From positions 153,963,276 through 154,027,275 of the forward strand of contig JAHLJT010000631.1 of assembly GCA_031308135.1 (NCBI GenBank): a stretch of 64,000 nt of DNA, in the 5' to 3' direction. The translations under genes were made by a program, and so were the position numbers. Each line of letters begins with the position of its first letter. The stretch's first letter is position 1. This stretch comes from Acheta domesticus. Its lineage: Eukaryota > Arthropoda > Insecta > Orthoptera > Gryllidae. Positions 35,401 to 46,539 of this stretch are shown here, in pieces. The notes below the pieces were generated by a model. It was not told where the DNA came from. It saw only the letters and a list, made by a program, of their open reading frames with translations, and searched no databases.

Positions 35401-36207
35401 AAAATCGGACCTTTGGACCTTTGCTTTTTTTTAGGTGTATTTCACTCTATTGTTACAAGAAATTTAAAGTCAAAGTTTTGAGCCATTTTTTTAAAGAAGT
35501 TCACAAATATTCCAGGATTGTAATGCAACATACCCCCATAATTTAAAGAATGTTTTTCAAAATCTCAAATTTATCATCAGTAGACTATGAATTTGTAATT
35601 TTAACCTGAAATATTATTACTTATTCAAAAATTCCGACCCAGAACCATGCCCTAAATGTGGCGCAACAATATTTACAACAATATCTACCTTATCCTAGAA
35701 TGCCCCGGTATTGCTAAAGAAAAAAACTTACTGAAATTAGACACAAACATATAAATCGTTCAGCTCTGCAGATGCATGTGTTTAAGTACAGAAGTTGCTA
35801 GAAATTGTTAACTTAATAAAGATAATATAATATAAAATTTTATGATAACGTAATAAATATGTTACTCGTATTTATTGTCATGTAACGTAATCCACTGATG
35901 CATACTTATTTGTGGTCTGACTCAAAAAGCTTTAAAACAGACCAGGTCGATCAGAGAATATTCATTTTGGAAAAAGTCCTACGAACAATTTAGGTACTAG
36001 AGTTTTTGAGAGACGGACGAACGGACGGAGGGACAGGCAAACTGACGGACGGACAGACAGACGGATATTTTGAAAAGAAAATTCGGTTTCAGGGAATCCA
36101 AAATGTGCATTACATTTGAAATTTCGTCGATTTTCCGAAGCATAACATGACTATCTCTTTAATACGTATATTACTTCATATAAACGTACGTATTACGAGA
36201 AAGTGAA
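35400..36207 (-). repeat. Rep-A copy, minus, with head
   Basis: Body with gtgaaaatcggacctttgg and ttaggtgtatttcactcta. A CCGT-type run in reverse (acggacgaacggacgg, gacggacggacagacag) lies at 36010-36065. The head ends cgtacgtattacgagaaagt at 36185-36205. Confidence 0.7.
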
Positions 36208-36208
36208 A

Positions 36209-36545
36209 GCTGGCATCTATGCTGATGATCTCCATTTGTATAGTAGGGGACACTCTTCTCGCGTTTTTTATCTCGTTACCAAATTCAACGAAGACCTACT
36301 CAGTCTCTTATCATAGGTATCAGTAAAGCCCTCACCTATCGCCTTGTCTTTCTGTGAGTTTCTGAAACTCAAGTTATCAAATTGTACTCTCGCTATCTTT
36401 TGTATATATGGTACATCTCTTTCATCGTGTGATGGTGTAAGAAATTTAGATGTGCATACGGACAACTCAACTGGAAGGTCCAAATTGGCAAAAATTGTCA
36501 GAAAGTGTTTGAGTCAAAGCACGCTTTAAAGCGCATGCCTTCCTT
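36209..36545 (+). pseudogene. LINE reverse transcriptase fragment (CR1/L2-like), YADD box
   Basis: Starts abruptly at AGIYADDLHLYSRG (YADD at 36218-36229), directly after the Rep-A head. It continues KFNEDLLSLLS, a stop/frame change, SETQVIK, and then VRNLDVHTDNS with SKLAKIVRKCLSQ, which correspond to the thumb and connection of CR1-type RTs. Frames change at least twice. Only about 110 residues remain; both ends are truncated. Confidence 0.7.
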
Positions 36546-36549
36546 GCTA

Positions 36550-37960
36550 CCCACAAAACGTTAGGCACGCGTATTGTCCTTTCTCTTGTCTTCCTTTGAT
36601 ATTGCATTTTTTTACTTTCTGACTGATTCAAAACAACAAAAGATTCAATGGAATCAAAACTAAAATATTTGCTTTGTGTATAACCTTGAATATTTGATCA
36701 TATTTCACTTTTTTACGTACAATATATTCCGAATATTTCCAAAAGGCTTGCACTTCATTAGCTTCTTCTCTACAAGGTTTCAAACAATAACCTCCTTACC
36801 AATCTACCACAACATTTTTCCAGTAGGAAGCTCCACCGTGCCCGGCTGTCACACCCAGTTTGTATTCTGTTTCACATCACCACTGTTTTCTGCAAATCAT
36901 TCACTGCCACTGTAGCCCGTGTTTGTAACAATCTTCCTTCCAACAACAAATACAGTAGCACATTACAAACATGTTAATAATACAGTATACGTATCAATAC
37001 AGTATATGTATCAATACAGTAGTGCAGCTCAATCCGTTTTTTGGCTAGTTAGGAATGTGCACTCATACAGCTAACGATCTTGGTGGAGACAACGTAAATG
37101 TACGGGTAGCTGCTACGGAAGTGTACGAATTTGTTTGTAAAATCACGTTTATTAAGCTGGTTAACAACTTAAAAAATAAATCACGTTGTTTCATGATCTC
37201 AGATTTCATATTTTTATATTAAACACATTAATAACAATGCGTGTGTCGAAAGAGGAGCACTTTTCTGCAATAAAATGTAACAACAATAAAGGACAGAACC
37301 TTGAATTGTATTTTTTTTTCACTTTTCCAATATACCTACTATGGAAAGTCGGAAAGTTGTTCAAAAGCACAACAGAAATGTTATTACATCCTAGATACCC
37401 TTATTTACATTTTAGATTACTTACATTTCTAGATAGCAGCATGAAAAGTAAGTAAGTGAGTGTCCTTTCTCGTGGCTCCACTATACACTGTAAATGAACA
37501 ATATGCTTACATTTAAATTATTTCTTTCCTTGCAAATTGCTCAAAACGTCTACTTCACATGTTATTTAGTTATTTAGTTATATACATAAGACAATTGAAA
37601 TACATAAAAAATATTCATTATTTGGTTAGCAGAACGATGCTGTATTACGAATGGTAAGGCGGCAAATGTTGTTCCTTTGTCGCCGCGCGAATCGCTAAAA
37701 TCACTGATCAACCCATCGTCATTGGACATTTAATATTGAGCTGCGTTACTGTATGACTACATATACTGTGTTAATATGTGTTCGTCAGAAAGACAAATAA
37801 CGATTCTTTCGCCGTTCAATTGCTGAAAACTTAGGCCCACGCGGACGCTGTATTTTCATTGTCAACACTCTGACGTGACGCATGCTTACACCAATCTTTT
37901 GTATTAAACAAACGCATTATTTTATTTCTCAGATAATATATTTTTTACTTTCTCCTCTTT
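36550..37960. other. Intergenic, nothing recognised
   Basis: A tandem duplication of a 17-bp unit (agtatacgtatcaatac type) lies at 36982-37020. No gene is supported. Confidence 0.4.
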
Positions 37961-37964
37961 TTCT

Positions 37965-38090
37965 CTTCATTTTTACTTTCCCGTATACATACGTATACGG
38001 AGTAATATACGGAGTATAGGAAACGTTATGAAATGCTGCGGGAAAAACCGACGAATTTTTGGCAGAAAAAAATTCGTTGCCAAGAAGCAA
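37965..38090 (+). repeat. Rep-A head only, plus
   Basis: tttactttcccgtatac, acgtatacgg, then gaaatgctgcggg and ggcagaaaaaaattcg. It is closely similar to the heads at 45.36 and 53.45 kb, but the body is missing because an inverted LINE fragment follows. Confidence 0.75.
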
Positions 38091-38094
38091 TTTA

Positions 38095-38695
38095 TAAATT
38101 GTTTCTTGGATACTGTCTTCTGTGGAGCCAATAACAACTTGATTATCGGCAAATAATACTGTGGTAATATTTACATTATTTACTACAAATTGTCTATTTG
38201 AAAAGTTTAGCAACTCATTTATGGCCGTCAATATATATGTTAAATAAGGTAGATGACAATGAGCACCCTTGTCTTACACCTTGATTAATGATTGCAGTGT
38301 GTTTTCCATTTTTTGTTGTTCTTATTTTTATTACATTTTCGCTGTAAAGACTCTGTAGAGCTCTTATTAGATGTTTTGGTACCCCTTTCTTTTTTAATGT
38401 TTTTCATAGTAGTGTCCTCCTAACTTTATCAATTGCCTTCTCGTAGTCGATGAACAGGTAGAAGGTTGGTAAAGTTTGTTCACGTCTTTTCTCAGTTAAT
38501 TGGGTAATTGTAAATATACTGCAACTGCAAGATCTTCCTCTCCTAAATCCATATTGGGCTTCTGAAATTTTGTTTCCCATTATTGGTTTTAGTCTTATTA
38601 TTATTATATTAGCATAGATTTTATAGAAAGAGTTCAATAATCTTATTCCTCTATAATTTCTACATAATGTTCTGTTTCCTTTTACTTTCCATATG
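38095..38695 (-). pseudogene. LINE reverse transcriptase fragment, minus, catalytic box mutated
   Basis: Read on the minus strand from 38695: NRTLCRNYRGIRLLNSFYKIYA (split by small changes), AQYGFRRGRSC, FYLFIDYEKAIDKV, a frame change, VPKHLI, then INQGVRQGCSLSSTLFNIY and NITTVLFADNQVVI. The catalytic box is FADN, not FADD (last codon 38142-38144), so an essential aspartate is lost. It is related to the LINE at 0.7-4.1 kb, which has TLLFADDQVMI at the same place. Both ends are truncated. Confidence 0.85.
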
Positions 38696-38699
38696 CTAT

Positions 38700-39360
38700 A
38701 CGTACATATGCTATACGTAATTCACCTCATTTGTCTTTATTAGTGAACCGAAAGTGGTGTAACCGTAAGGGGCAAACTGCCGAATTGACGAAGTTTTCTC
38801 TATTACTAGTATGTAAGGTAAAATGTAATAGCCTTGCTTGCTCTGTACAAGGCACATCCAGAAAAAACATTTTCCCTAGATCGTCAACAAAAAGAAAACA
38901 CAATTCCGTGGGAAAACATTTTTGTAGCAGATACATAACATTCTCCTCTATTTTGGCAAGTAACTACCATCAGAATTGAGTCATTTGTCATACCGTGATA
39001 TTAAGATTGATATCCCTATGTCGTAGAAATCCGCCGCCTAGAATAGGTTCCAGTGTGACTACCACCTGGAACTCTGCGTCACTGTGGTACGTGGAATGCT
39101 GACCAGACAAGAATTTCTTAAGGTGTGAGGAAAGATGAAAATCTGAGGTACGAGATCCGGACTATAGAGTAGACCGCCACACACGTCTCGGATCATAGCA
39201 GATCATGCTGAACGTAAGATTTTATTGTGTCTTGCAAAATAGAAACTATACTGTGAGTAACAAATTATAGATCAGTAACGATGCACCGTTACATGCAATC
39301 TCAAGTACGTGTACGTCAAATATATTCCTCAAATACTATATTCGGCCATTGCCTGAAGAA
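38700..39360. other. Intergenic, nothing recognised
   Basis: No coding region or repeat that I can support. Confidence 0.4.
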
Positions 39361-39364
39361 GAAT

Positions 39365-39790
39365 TCTAGCGGCGGGTTGCTCTGATCGGTAGATTTCCGT
39401 GGTTTCTCTTTCTCCTGTCAATACCAGGCGAATGCCGGAGCAATTCCCTAACAAACGGGCCACGAACCGCTCGCTATATTTCCTTCCTCTTCCTTTTTCC
39501 TATTTTCACCCCTTACTCTTACTCACAGTAGAGTAAGGGGTGAAAATGGTTTTTACTATCCGTGCCAATAAAAGCACTACACTACTGCATATGCCGGGAG
39601 ACCGGTCGGGAGCTTAGAGCTTGTCGCGGCTGGGGCGGTGCCCCGCTGGTGGGAGATACCGAGTTGCGGAAAACTCCGCTAGCTGACGTGTAGATTGCTC
39701 CAGATCTCACCATTCCGATGGGGAAGGTCACCCCCACCGAGGAAAAGTATGCACTACACTTATAGGACAATTGACCTTAGCACTTGGCAC
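39365..39790 (+). repeat. Rep-B copy 2
   Basis: The longest left part of the three copies: a ccgtggtttctctttctcc word, ccaggcgaatgccggagc, aaacgggccac. It then shares with the other copies atatgccgggagacc, agcttagagcttgtc, ggtgccccgc and gatctcaccattcc. It contains a perfect 17-bp hairpin stem (39503-39519 with 39530-39546). Confidence 0.75.
39503..39546. repeat. Perfect 17-bp inverted repeat, 10-nt loop
   Basis: TTTTCACCCCTTACTCT and its exact reverse complement. Not present in the other two Rep-B copies. Confidence 0.95.
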
Positions 39791-39839
39791 GCCCGAAGAA
39801 CGGAACAATGACTCGCTCTCAACTGCAGGCATCACCATG

Positions 39840-39950
39840 GGTTGCTCTTCGCGCCGTAAACCTCGCGGGCGAGTGCGCCGGCCACACGTGGCGGGGGGGC
39901 GGAGGTGGAGGCGGGGGGCGTAGAGCCTCGGCAGCGGCGAGAAATCCATG
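39840..39950. other. GC-rich island with G-run
   Basis: tggcgggggggcggagg and further G-runs at 39888-39918. Quadruplex-prone. No protein-like frame. Confidence 0.5.
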
Positions 39951-40304
39951 TTCGAAGAAAAGACCTTCTGTAACTCGTCTGCTTACGTTCGGACGAAACA
40001 TGCAACGTGACGGCACCGATAATCGAGGAAGAGAAAGCAAGAAACGATGACCCGGGTACTATGAAATGCAGTGCCGTAAATCGTGGCCGGGCATCGAGAA
40101 TGTGTTGGAGCGCCTACACAAGTGCGGTTGACGCCTGTGACCACACAATGCGCAATACCTTCGAACATTCCATTTTTCGAGCTGTAGAATGTTCAGTGTA
40201 AGAAGTTAAAAAAACTATTTAAAGTTTCCTACGAATTGTAATCAACGTTCATTTTTAAATACCTCGCTCTTCACATTCGATTTGTGAATTGATGGTCAAC
40301 AATT

Positions 40305-40400
40305 AATTTTACTTTCTCGAATAGTATTTCTATTGTGAAGTGAAAGTTATGTAATGTTGCAGAAAGACTGTTTTGTTGGATCCCTGGTACCAGTAAAGTG
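40305..40400 (+). repeat. Rep-A head remnant, plus
   Basis: ttttactttctcgaatag, then gaagtgaaagttatgtaatg and ttgcagaaag. The hairpin arms tactttc and gaaagtta are kept although the loop differs from other heads. No body follows. Confidence 0.55.
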
Positions 40401-40689
40401 AATAATTCGTGCTCCTATATGAAGTAAATGACTGTTTTTGTATTCCAGCATTATAATCGGCCTTTTTTGTTACAAGAAATCTTTCATAAAAGGATGTCTT
40501 ACGGTACAGATTATGTATTTACCGATAATGGCACGAATAATTGCGTCATCACACATTCAGCCAAACGCAGCGAGAAAATCATGGGGTGATAGCGGTAAAC
40601 GGAACATCCGACAACAGTTTTTCCCCAAAGATGTCAAACATCCGTGATGTCACAATATAGTTGTTTCCCAAAATTAACATTGATTCTCT

Positions 40690-41589
40690 CTTAAATGTAT
40701 ACTACTGTTCTACAAAAAAATTGCTTATGCAACTCGTTTATAATGTTGCATTATTGCATTCGTACAAATTTGAAAACTCACTCCTACCGTCGCGTCGCTT
40801 CAATGATTGGCACAATGGAATTCAGTGTGTAATTGTTCCTGCCGTTTCATCAAGTTTTCTTCAAACCTCTGTTGACATATCAAGGCTAAAAATTCCCTCT
40901 CATCTTAAACTAGCAGATGAGACCTTTCATTTGTCAAGCAAGTTGATATCTTGTTAAACTCTGCTATATTTTTGGATGTTTTCAAAGCTAAACCTTCACA
41001 TCCTAATGGAATTCGTGGATGATCCACCCGATATCTCAGTGAAATTCTCAACCTGAGATCGCTGAAAGCGGAAACATACTATCACTACTCCATTCACTAA
41101 TCTTTCTTACAACGCCTTGTACTGTGAAGGAATATTTTTCTTATAACTTGTTAAGTTAAATTCTTATCACACATTTGCTGAGGATAGCATTGGATTGGTA
41201 TTCGATTTATCCATCAGTGTCAGACCAGAATTCTAGTTTTGTCAAAGGTATCCGGTCCTTACTCCATGACTGAGCTACGAAATGACCTTCTATTAATCGT
41301 GAAATCAATCCAGAAAGAATCCTTTTCTGCCAAATCCAGCACACTTTCAAATAAAAGGGAAATTGCTAAAAATTCAAAAATGTTTAACCTTCATCTTTTC
41401 CTAGATAAGGATGGCATCATTCGAGTAGGTGACATACTGAAACACTCTCTAATGCCTAGTGAAGCAAATCATAAAATTATTCTCCCTCGGGAACATGCTT
41501 TTGTAAGAGCCCTTATTACTATGCTACGTGCATGCTGTATTAACACTAGAACGCTCAGAGACGTCATTTCGACTCCTGGCGCTCTTTAG
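40690..41589 (+). pseudogene. BEL/Pao retrotransposon relic, internally deleted
   Basis: Two parts of a BEL/Pao polyprotein in order. 40690-41040 encodes the end of the protease region: NFENS-like YKFENSLLPS, CVIVPAVSSSF, PSHLKLADETFHLSSK, then after a one-base shift DILLNSAIFLDVFKAKP. 41239-41589 encodes the linker before integrase: MTELRNDLLLIVKSIQKESF, LFLDKDGIIRVGDILKHS, IILPREHAFVRALI and TLRDVI. The reverse transcriptase and RNase H that should lie between are absent, so about 2 kb has been deleted. Single-base shifts and stops also break it. LTRs are not seen. Confidence 0.8.
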
Positions 41590-43025
41590 GCCCTTGAAAC
41601 TTCTTTGTTTTTGAAGACAGAATTTTGTGACTCGATGACTTTTCATTATTTTCAAGTATTAGATTTAGGCATCAAACTATATCTTGCATCGTCTGCTTCC
41701 TCCAGAATATCATTGGCACGAAAATATTTGCTGATACTTCGAAATTCTCGAATTTTTTCTCAATCAGTTTGCATTACCAGAAAAAGCATTCAACTATTTA
41801 ATTACAAACAAAGTATCCAGTACAACCAACCATTGCTACAGAAAACCGAGAGTAATGCCAATTTTTTCCTAACTCATGAAAGTGATAAAAGTTTATTTTG
41901 AATAAGCGATAAACCAGAAATAACAAAAAACATTGTATGTGACTCGTCCTCTATTAGTCTTTAAGGACTCGTGACATAAATAACTATTTTAAGATCTATC
42001 GGAGATCCTTGAACATTGGGGCCCCTGGGTCCGGGCCCTTCAGGCCCATACGTTAAGTGTCCTAACGAGACGACGCATCGCAGTTTTGAAGATTACGCGA
42101 ATTCTGCAAAAGAAATCGATCGCGAGAGTATCTTAAACTTATCTTGTACTTGTACTTATCTTGTACTTATTAAGGGTTAACAATTAAATGTTTACTATCC
42201 GTGCCACATTCGTTAAATTTTGAACACCTAAGAGGCAAAATATTGAGAAAGGAAGTGTGTACTATATAAATATGAAAATAGTTCTACATTTTGCAGCCTC
42301 TAGAAGTGAATTTAAAGTAATGAAATCTGGACTTTTAATCTTTTTAAGATTTCTTGGAATATAATTGGTGAAGTGATTAATTCGCATTTACTAAGATGTA
42401 CGGAAACATTTTATCCAAAATTGAATACAGTTATTTTTTAGTGTCTTATAATTAAAGTCAACTTTTCCATTTTGGGGTTAATGGTGATGTAAAAAAATGT
42501 GAATCATTATAATAGTTAAAATATTTATGTCAAACGTGTAAGTATAAACAATTAGTGATAACGTGTCGTGTAAAATATTTACGTCTATTAATATTGCTTT
42601 TTGTAATCAACAATTCTCATATTAAATGATTGGATGCGACGTAAATCTTCTCTTGACTTCTTCTACGTTTTATCTCCTTTCATCCTTTTATTTTCTTTTT
42701 TCTCAAAATCATCTCAAATTCTGATATTACATTGTTCAAATATTTTATTGAACATTTATGATTGAAAATAACATGCACATTACAAGTTTCAATTCGAAAA
42801 TACTGCACATAAAATCCATGATAGTTGAAAGCCCATAACACTGAACAGAGTGTTCTGGGTAATGAAAATTCGGCTCATTGTCTCCAATTAAGAATGCAAC
42901 ATGTACAGTTTGGAATGCATCAATTTCCGCAATCCGTTGTGGTAGTATATTACCGACATTAAAAAGTATTTTTCAACGCGTATTATGAGTTGGTAGAGTG
43001 CACAATGTTTGTCCTTTTCCCTTGA
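41590..43025. other. Intergenic, nothing recognised
   Basis: AT-rich. An open frame at 41605-41901 follows the BEL/Pao relic but matches no part of that family that I know. A short tandem acttatcttgtact duplication lies near 42135-42168. Confidence 0.4.
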
Positions 43026-43030
43026 GACAG

Positions 43031-43322
43031 GGAGGGCGAGTGCAGCGCGCCCTATGGGAACGTCCTCGCCCACGCGGCGGGCGGCGCCTGGCGGCGGATG
43101 CTGAGGCTCCACGCCGACGCGGCCTCTACGCCCGCCGCCGCGCCGCGCCGCGCCGCACGCAGTCCTGCGCGAAGTCCGTTCCAGCTAAATGCTATCCTCA
43201 ACATTTGCTTCGTTTACTTTTGCTCTTACAGCGACGACTTCGCCAGCGGCACGCTGCATACACTGATTACCCCTTCCGGCGAAAAGGATGTTGAACATGC
43301 TTTCCATAACGAAGACGAGTAA
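43031..43322 (+). CDS. Possible exon(s) of an unrecognised gene
   Basis: Frame 3 is open from at least 43031 to the TAA at 43320-43322. The left part has a pyrimidine tract and CAG before 43031, then codons whose third bases are nearly all G or C (GECSAPYGNVLAHAAGG, WRRMLRLHADAAS), as in the cuticle exons. The right part follows a good acceptor (ttttgctcttacag, AG at 43230-43231) and reads DDFASGTLHTLITPSGE, ending AFHNEDE. It could be one terminal exon starting at 43232 with an unrelated GC-rich island upstream, or chance. No family is recognised and no partner exon was found. Confidence 0.25.
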
Positions 43323-43499
43323 AAATATTCACTAATGCACGTCTCGCGTGGTAAACATTATCATTTAGCACTTTATAATTATTGGAAATTCTTCAAATTA
43401 CCATAGGAGTTTTAGTCAAAATGTAAAATGCCTACCACTTGAAGTTGCGAAAACGGCGTTGCTAATCGTACACTTCACCAATTTTTCGTTAATGAATTA

Positions 43500-43660
43500 A
43501 ACTAGTTTCCAACTGAAGGTGAAGGCGACGCTTCTGCAGAGAAGCGGCGCGCCTCGTGGTCGCAGCAGACAGTTGAGGGCGGCGAGTGCGATTTCCATGG
43601 TCGCATGCCCACGGGCATGCCACCTCCCTCTGCCACCTCCGCTCTCCCAACCAAACCCAA
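43500..43660. other. Weak GC-rich stretch
   Basis: Moderate GC (gaagcggcgcgcctcgtgg) without a credible frame. Confidence 0.35.
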
Positions 43661-43664
43661 TACT

Positions 43665-44835
43665 TGCAATTAGCTCTCAACAATTCGCTTTTTGCTCGTC
43701 ACTCGGAATGCAAATAAATGTAGATGCATTTTGAATGCAGCTCTTTTAATTTCATCTTTTAAGATCTGTTCATAAAATCCGCAGTTCAACTTAGTGTTAC
43801 CAAGAGGGGGTGGATTCAAAAGCCAGCGAATGTTTTTCTATAGGACACAATTTTTTTAGAAAGCTAAAAATGATTTTTATGTGTTCTTTTTTTTATCAAA
43901 ATTCATTACAAATATTGTTATAATTTGAAGTATTACAGCTTCTTTAGCTGTAAATAAAAATATCCGCTGTCTTCACTTCAAAATATGAACTGAAAAGTAT
44001 ATTCACTGCAAAGTATTCTTTGTTAAGATTTGTAGTATTTTAAATCTTAGTAAAATATAGTTTAATAAGTGTACCCGTTCGAGAACTTTCGCATGGTATA
44101 CCTCACCCTCTTCTTAGTTTTTTCATTTCCGTATTCAGCCTGTAATATATATTTTTCTTCAAGACCCTCATATCCTCCGTCACTTGTTCTCCTTGCAATT
44201 GATAACAATATAATACACCTTTGTCAGTACAAAATATTATTATTTAACTTTATTATCGAGCAAAGTGGTACACCCGTGTAATTCAATCACATAGAATATG
44301 AAGTAATTAGAAATTTCACATACAGTTGCAGATTCTACAGGTTCTGTACACATGGGGTGGAATATAGAAGCGTCGAACCAGCACAAATGTAATAGAATTG
44401 TTAAGAAGATCTCATCATGTAGATTACGGAGTGAGAGACGTTTCTTTCAGGCCTTCAGACTCAAAATTTTAGTTTTTACGGCCCTAGAACGCTTTTTTTA
44501 GTAGTTATTTAACGATATATATTTAAAAAGTCCTGAGGTGTGTTGCGGATTGCATTTTAGATGACTTTTTTTAAAACAAATTCTTCATATTTTTAAAGTC
44601 AAGGTGCAATTCGTCACGCCTCCGTCAAATTCCCTTTCTTTAGAGACCTGATTTATTAAGATTGGATGTGTGTCAGAGCCGCAAATGAAAGGTATACTAC
44701 TGAAATAGTATAGGAGACGATATATTACTATATTACTAAAATAGATGCTATTTGACATAAACATATAATAGGTTTCGCCATTAAGAACAAGAATTGATGC
44801 GGTAAATCTATAGTTTTCATTTATAGAGCCAAAAA
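43665..44835. other. Intergenic, nothing recognised
   Basis: AT-rich. No supported feature. Confidence 0.4.
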
Positions 44836-44839
44836 ATTT

Positions 44840-45350
44840 AACGTTTTACTTTTTCGCTAGAGCTTATGCAATTTAGAGAAAGTTATGTAATTCTGTGGGA
44901 AAAAACTGCGAATTTTCGACACAACAACTCTTATTGTCGGATCATAGTAACGAAAAAGTGGATAAATCTAGTCGCTAAATATAGGAAAAGAAATCCTCCA
45001 CCACGCATACAGAAAAATCGATTGACGGCAAAGCGTCTGTCCGTCTGCCCATCCGTGTATACATTCATCAACGCTAGCGGCTAAATCGTTCATCCGATTC
45101 TTTCCACAATTGATATTCTCAAATAGATCTGACTGATGTCGCGTCCCTTTGAATTAAAAACCGTTATTTTAATTTTTGGGGGTAATTTACATGAAGCTCC
45201 TGGAAAAAAAAAATTGCCCCAAGTGTTTTGGTTTAATTTTGATGTCGAATAGCGAAATGGACGCAGGTCTGATTTTCGTTTAAACCCCTCATTTTTTTGA
45301 ATATCACAAAATTACAAAATTTGTTAGGTATCTTCCTACAACTAAAATAT
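44840..45350 (+). repeat. Rep-A copy, plus, truncated body
   Basis: Head at 44845-44895 (ttttactttttcgctagag, then tttagagaaagttatgtaat). Then cgacacaacaactcttattg, gaaaaagtggataaatc, gattgacggcaaagcg, tccgtctgcccatccg and gatctgactgatgtcgcgtc. The next copy begins directly after. Confidence 0.8.
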
Positions 45351-45354
45351 TGAA

Positions 45355-46470
45355 GAAAGATATTTTTACTTTCCCGTATACGTACGTATGTACGGAGTAA
45401 CATACGTAGTATAGGAAAAGTTATGTAATGCTGCGGAAAATCGATTTCGAGATTTTAACGGAAATACACGTTTTGGGGTCCCCTTATCCCGAAATATTGT
45501 TGGTTTTATTTCAACGTCCGTCCGTCCGTCCGTCCGTCTGCCTGTCCGTTAGTCTGTGAACAACACTAGCACCTAAACCATACGTGCGATTTCTTCCAAA
45601 ATGGATATTACCCGGTCGATCTGCGTCCATTTGATGCGCTGCGATTTTTAAGCCCCCGGGACATTTTCAAAATTTTCTCAAAAACGGGTCCAGTTTGTTT
45701 TTAAATTTCTTGTAAGAATAGAGTAAAACACACTTATAAAGGTGACACAGGTCCCATTTTCACGGTTAACTCTGAATTTTCGAAAACTGCGAAAGTTAGA
45801 ATTTTTTTCGGCGTCTTCCTAGAAGTACGAAATTGAAGATAGAGATTTTTTCTTCAAATAAAATTTGATTTGTAAATTTTAAAAAATTATAAAAACAAGA
45901 TTTTCTGAAAAACGGCTTCAATTTTTCTTAACTTATGGAAGGGGTAGTGCTAAATGTGCTCTATGATATGACATTAACGCCATTTTTTTCTATTCTTTTG
46001 TGTTTTCAAAAATTACAAAAATGTAGTTTTTTTGGCTTGTCTCTCACGTCGTTAATATTTACATTAGCGGCGATTTCTTTGCATTATTGTATTAATGAGT
46101 ACATGTGCTTTAAATAATGTCAAATAATGTTTCTCGAAAATTGAATAGTTTTCAATTTTTTTAGCCGATAGTGCTAATTGTACTCTGTAATGTGGCGTAA
46201 AGTTAATTTTGGGGTTTTTGTTTTTTCAAAATTTACACAAATGTAATTTTTTTGAAAGTACTTTTATCCCGGAAATTGCTGCACATTTCCAGCAATTTGT
46301 AAACACTTGAATTTGTGAGTGTACGTGCTTTAAATGACTTCAAATGAAGTTTTTCGAAAACTCATAAATTTTCTAAGAAGAAGAGCTTCAAATTTTGTAT
46401 TTAAAGTAGCGCTTAAACGCCATTTTCTTAAAAACCGCTCCAAAATGTTTCGACATAAACTGCCATTTGG
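45355..46470 (+). repeat. Rep-A copy, plus, near complete
   Basis: Head with ttactttcccgtatacgtac and agttatgtaatgctgcgg. A CCGT run lies at 45515-45545. Then come tail modules built around ttttcaaaaattacaaaaat, each followed by a caattttt and a c(t)aatt/actctgtaatg-like stretch. It is colinear with 53440-54730. Confidence 0.85.
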
Positions 46471-46539
46471 GACGAGGTTTTACTGTTCTTCAATATTCTA
46501 AAATTATTATTTCCGTTCTAAAAAAGCAAAACCCGACAA

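Noticed and set aside
36268..36529. A pair of overlapping frames on opposite strands
   Set aside because: They fall inside the YADD-bearing LINE fragment. Only the plus-strand RT reading is meaningful.
41605..41901. 98-codon frame after the BEL/Pao relic
   Set aside because: It does not continue the integrase order and has no zinc-binding or DDE pattern.
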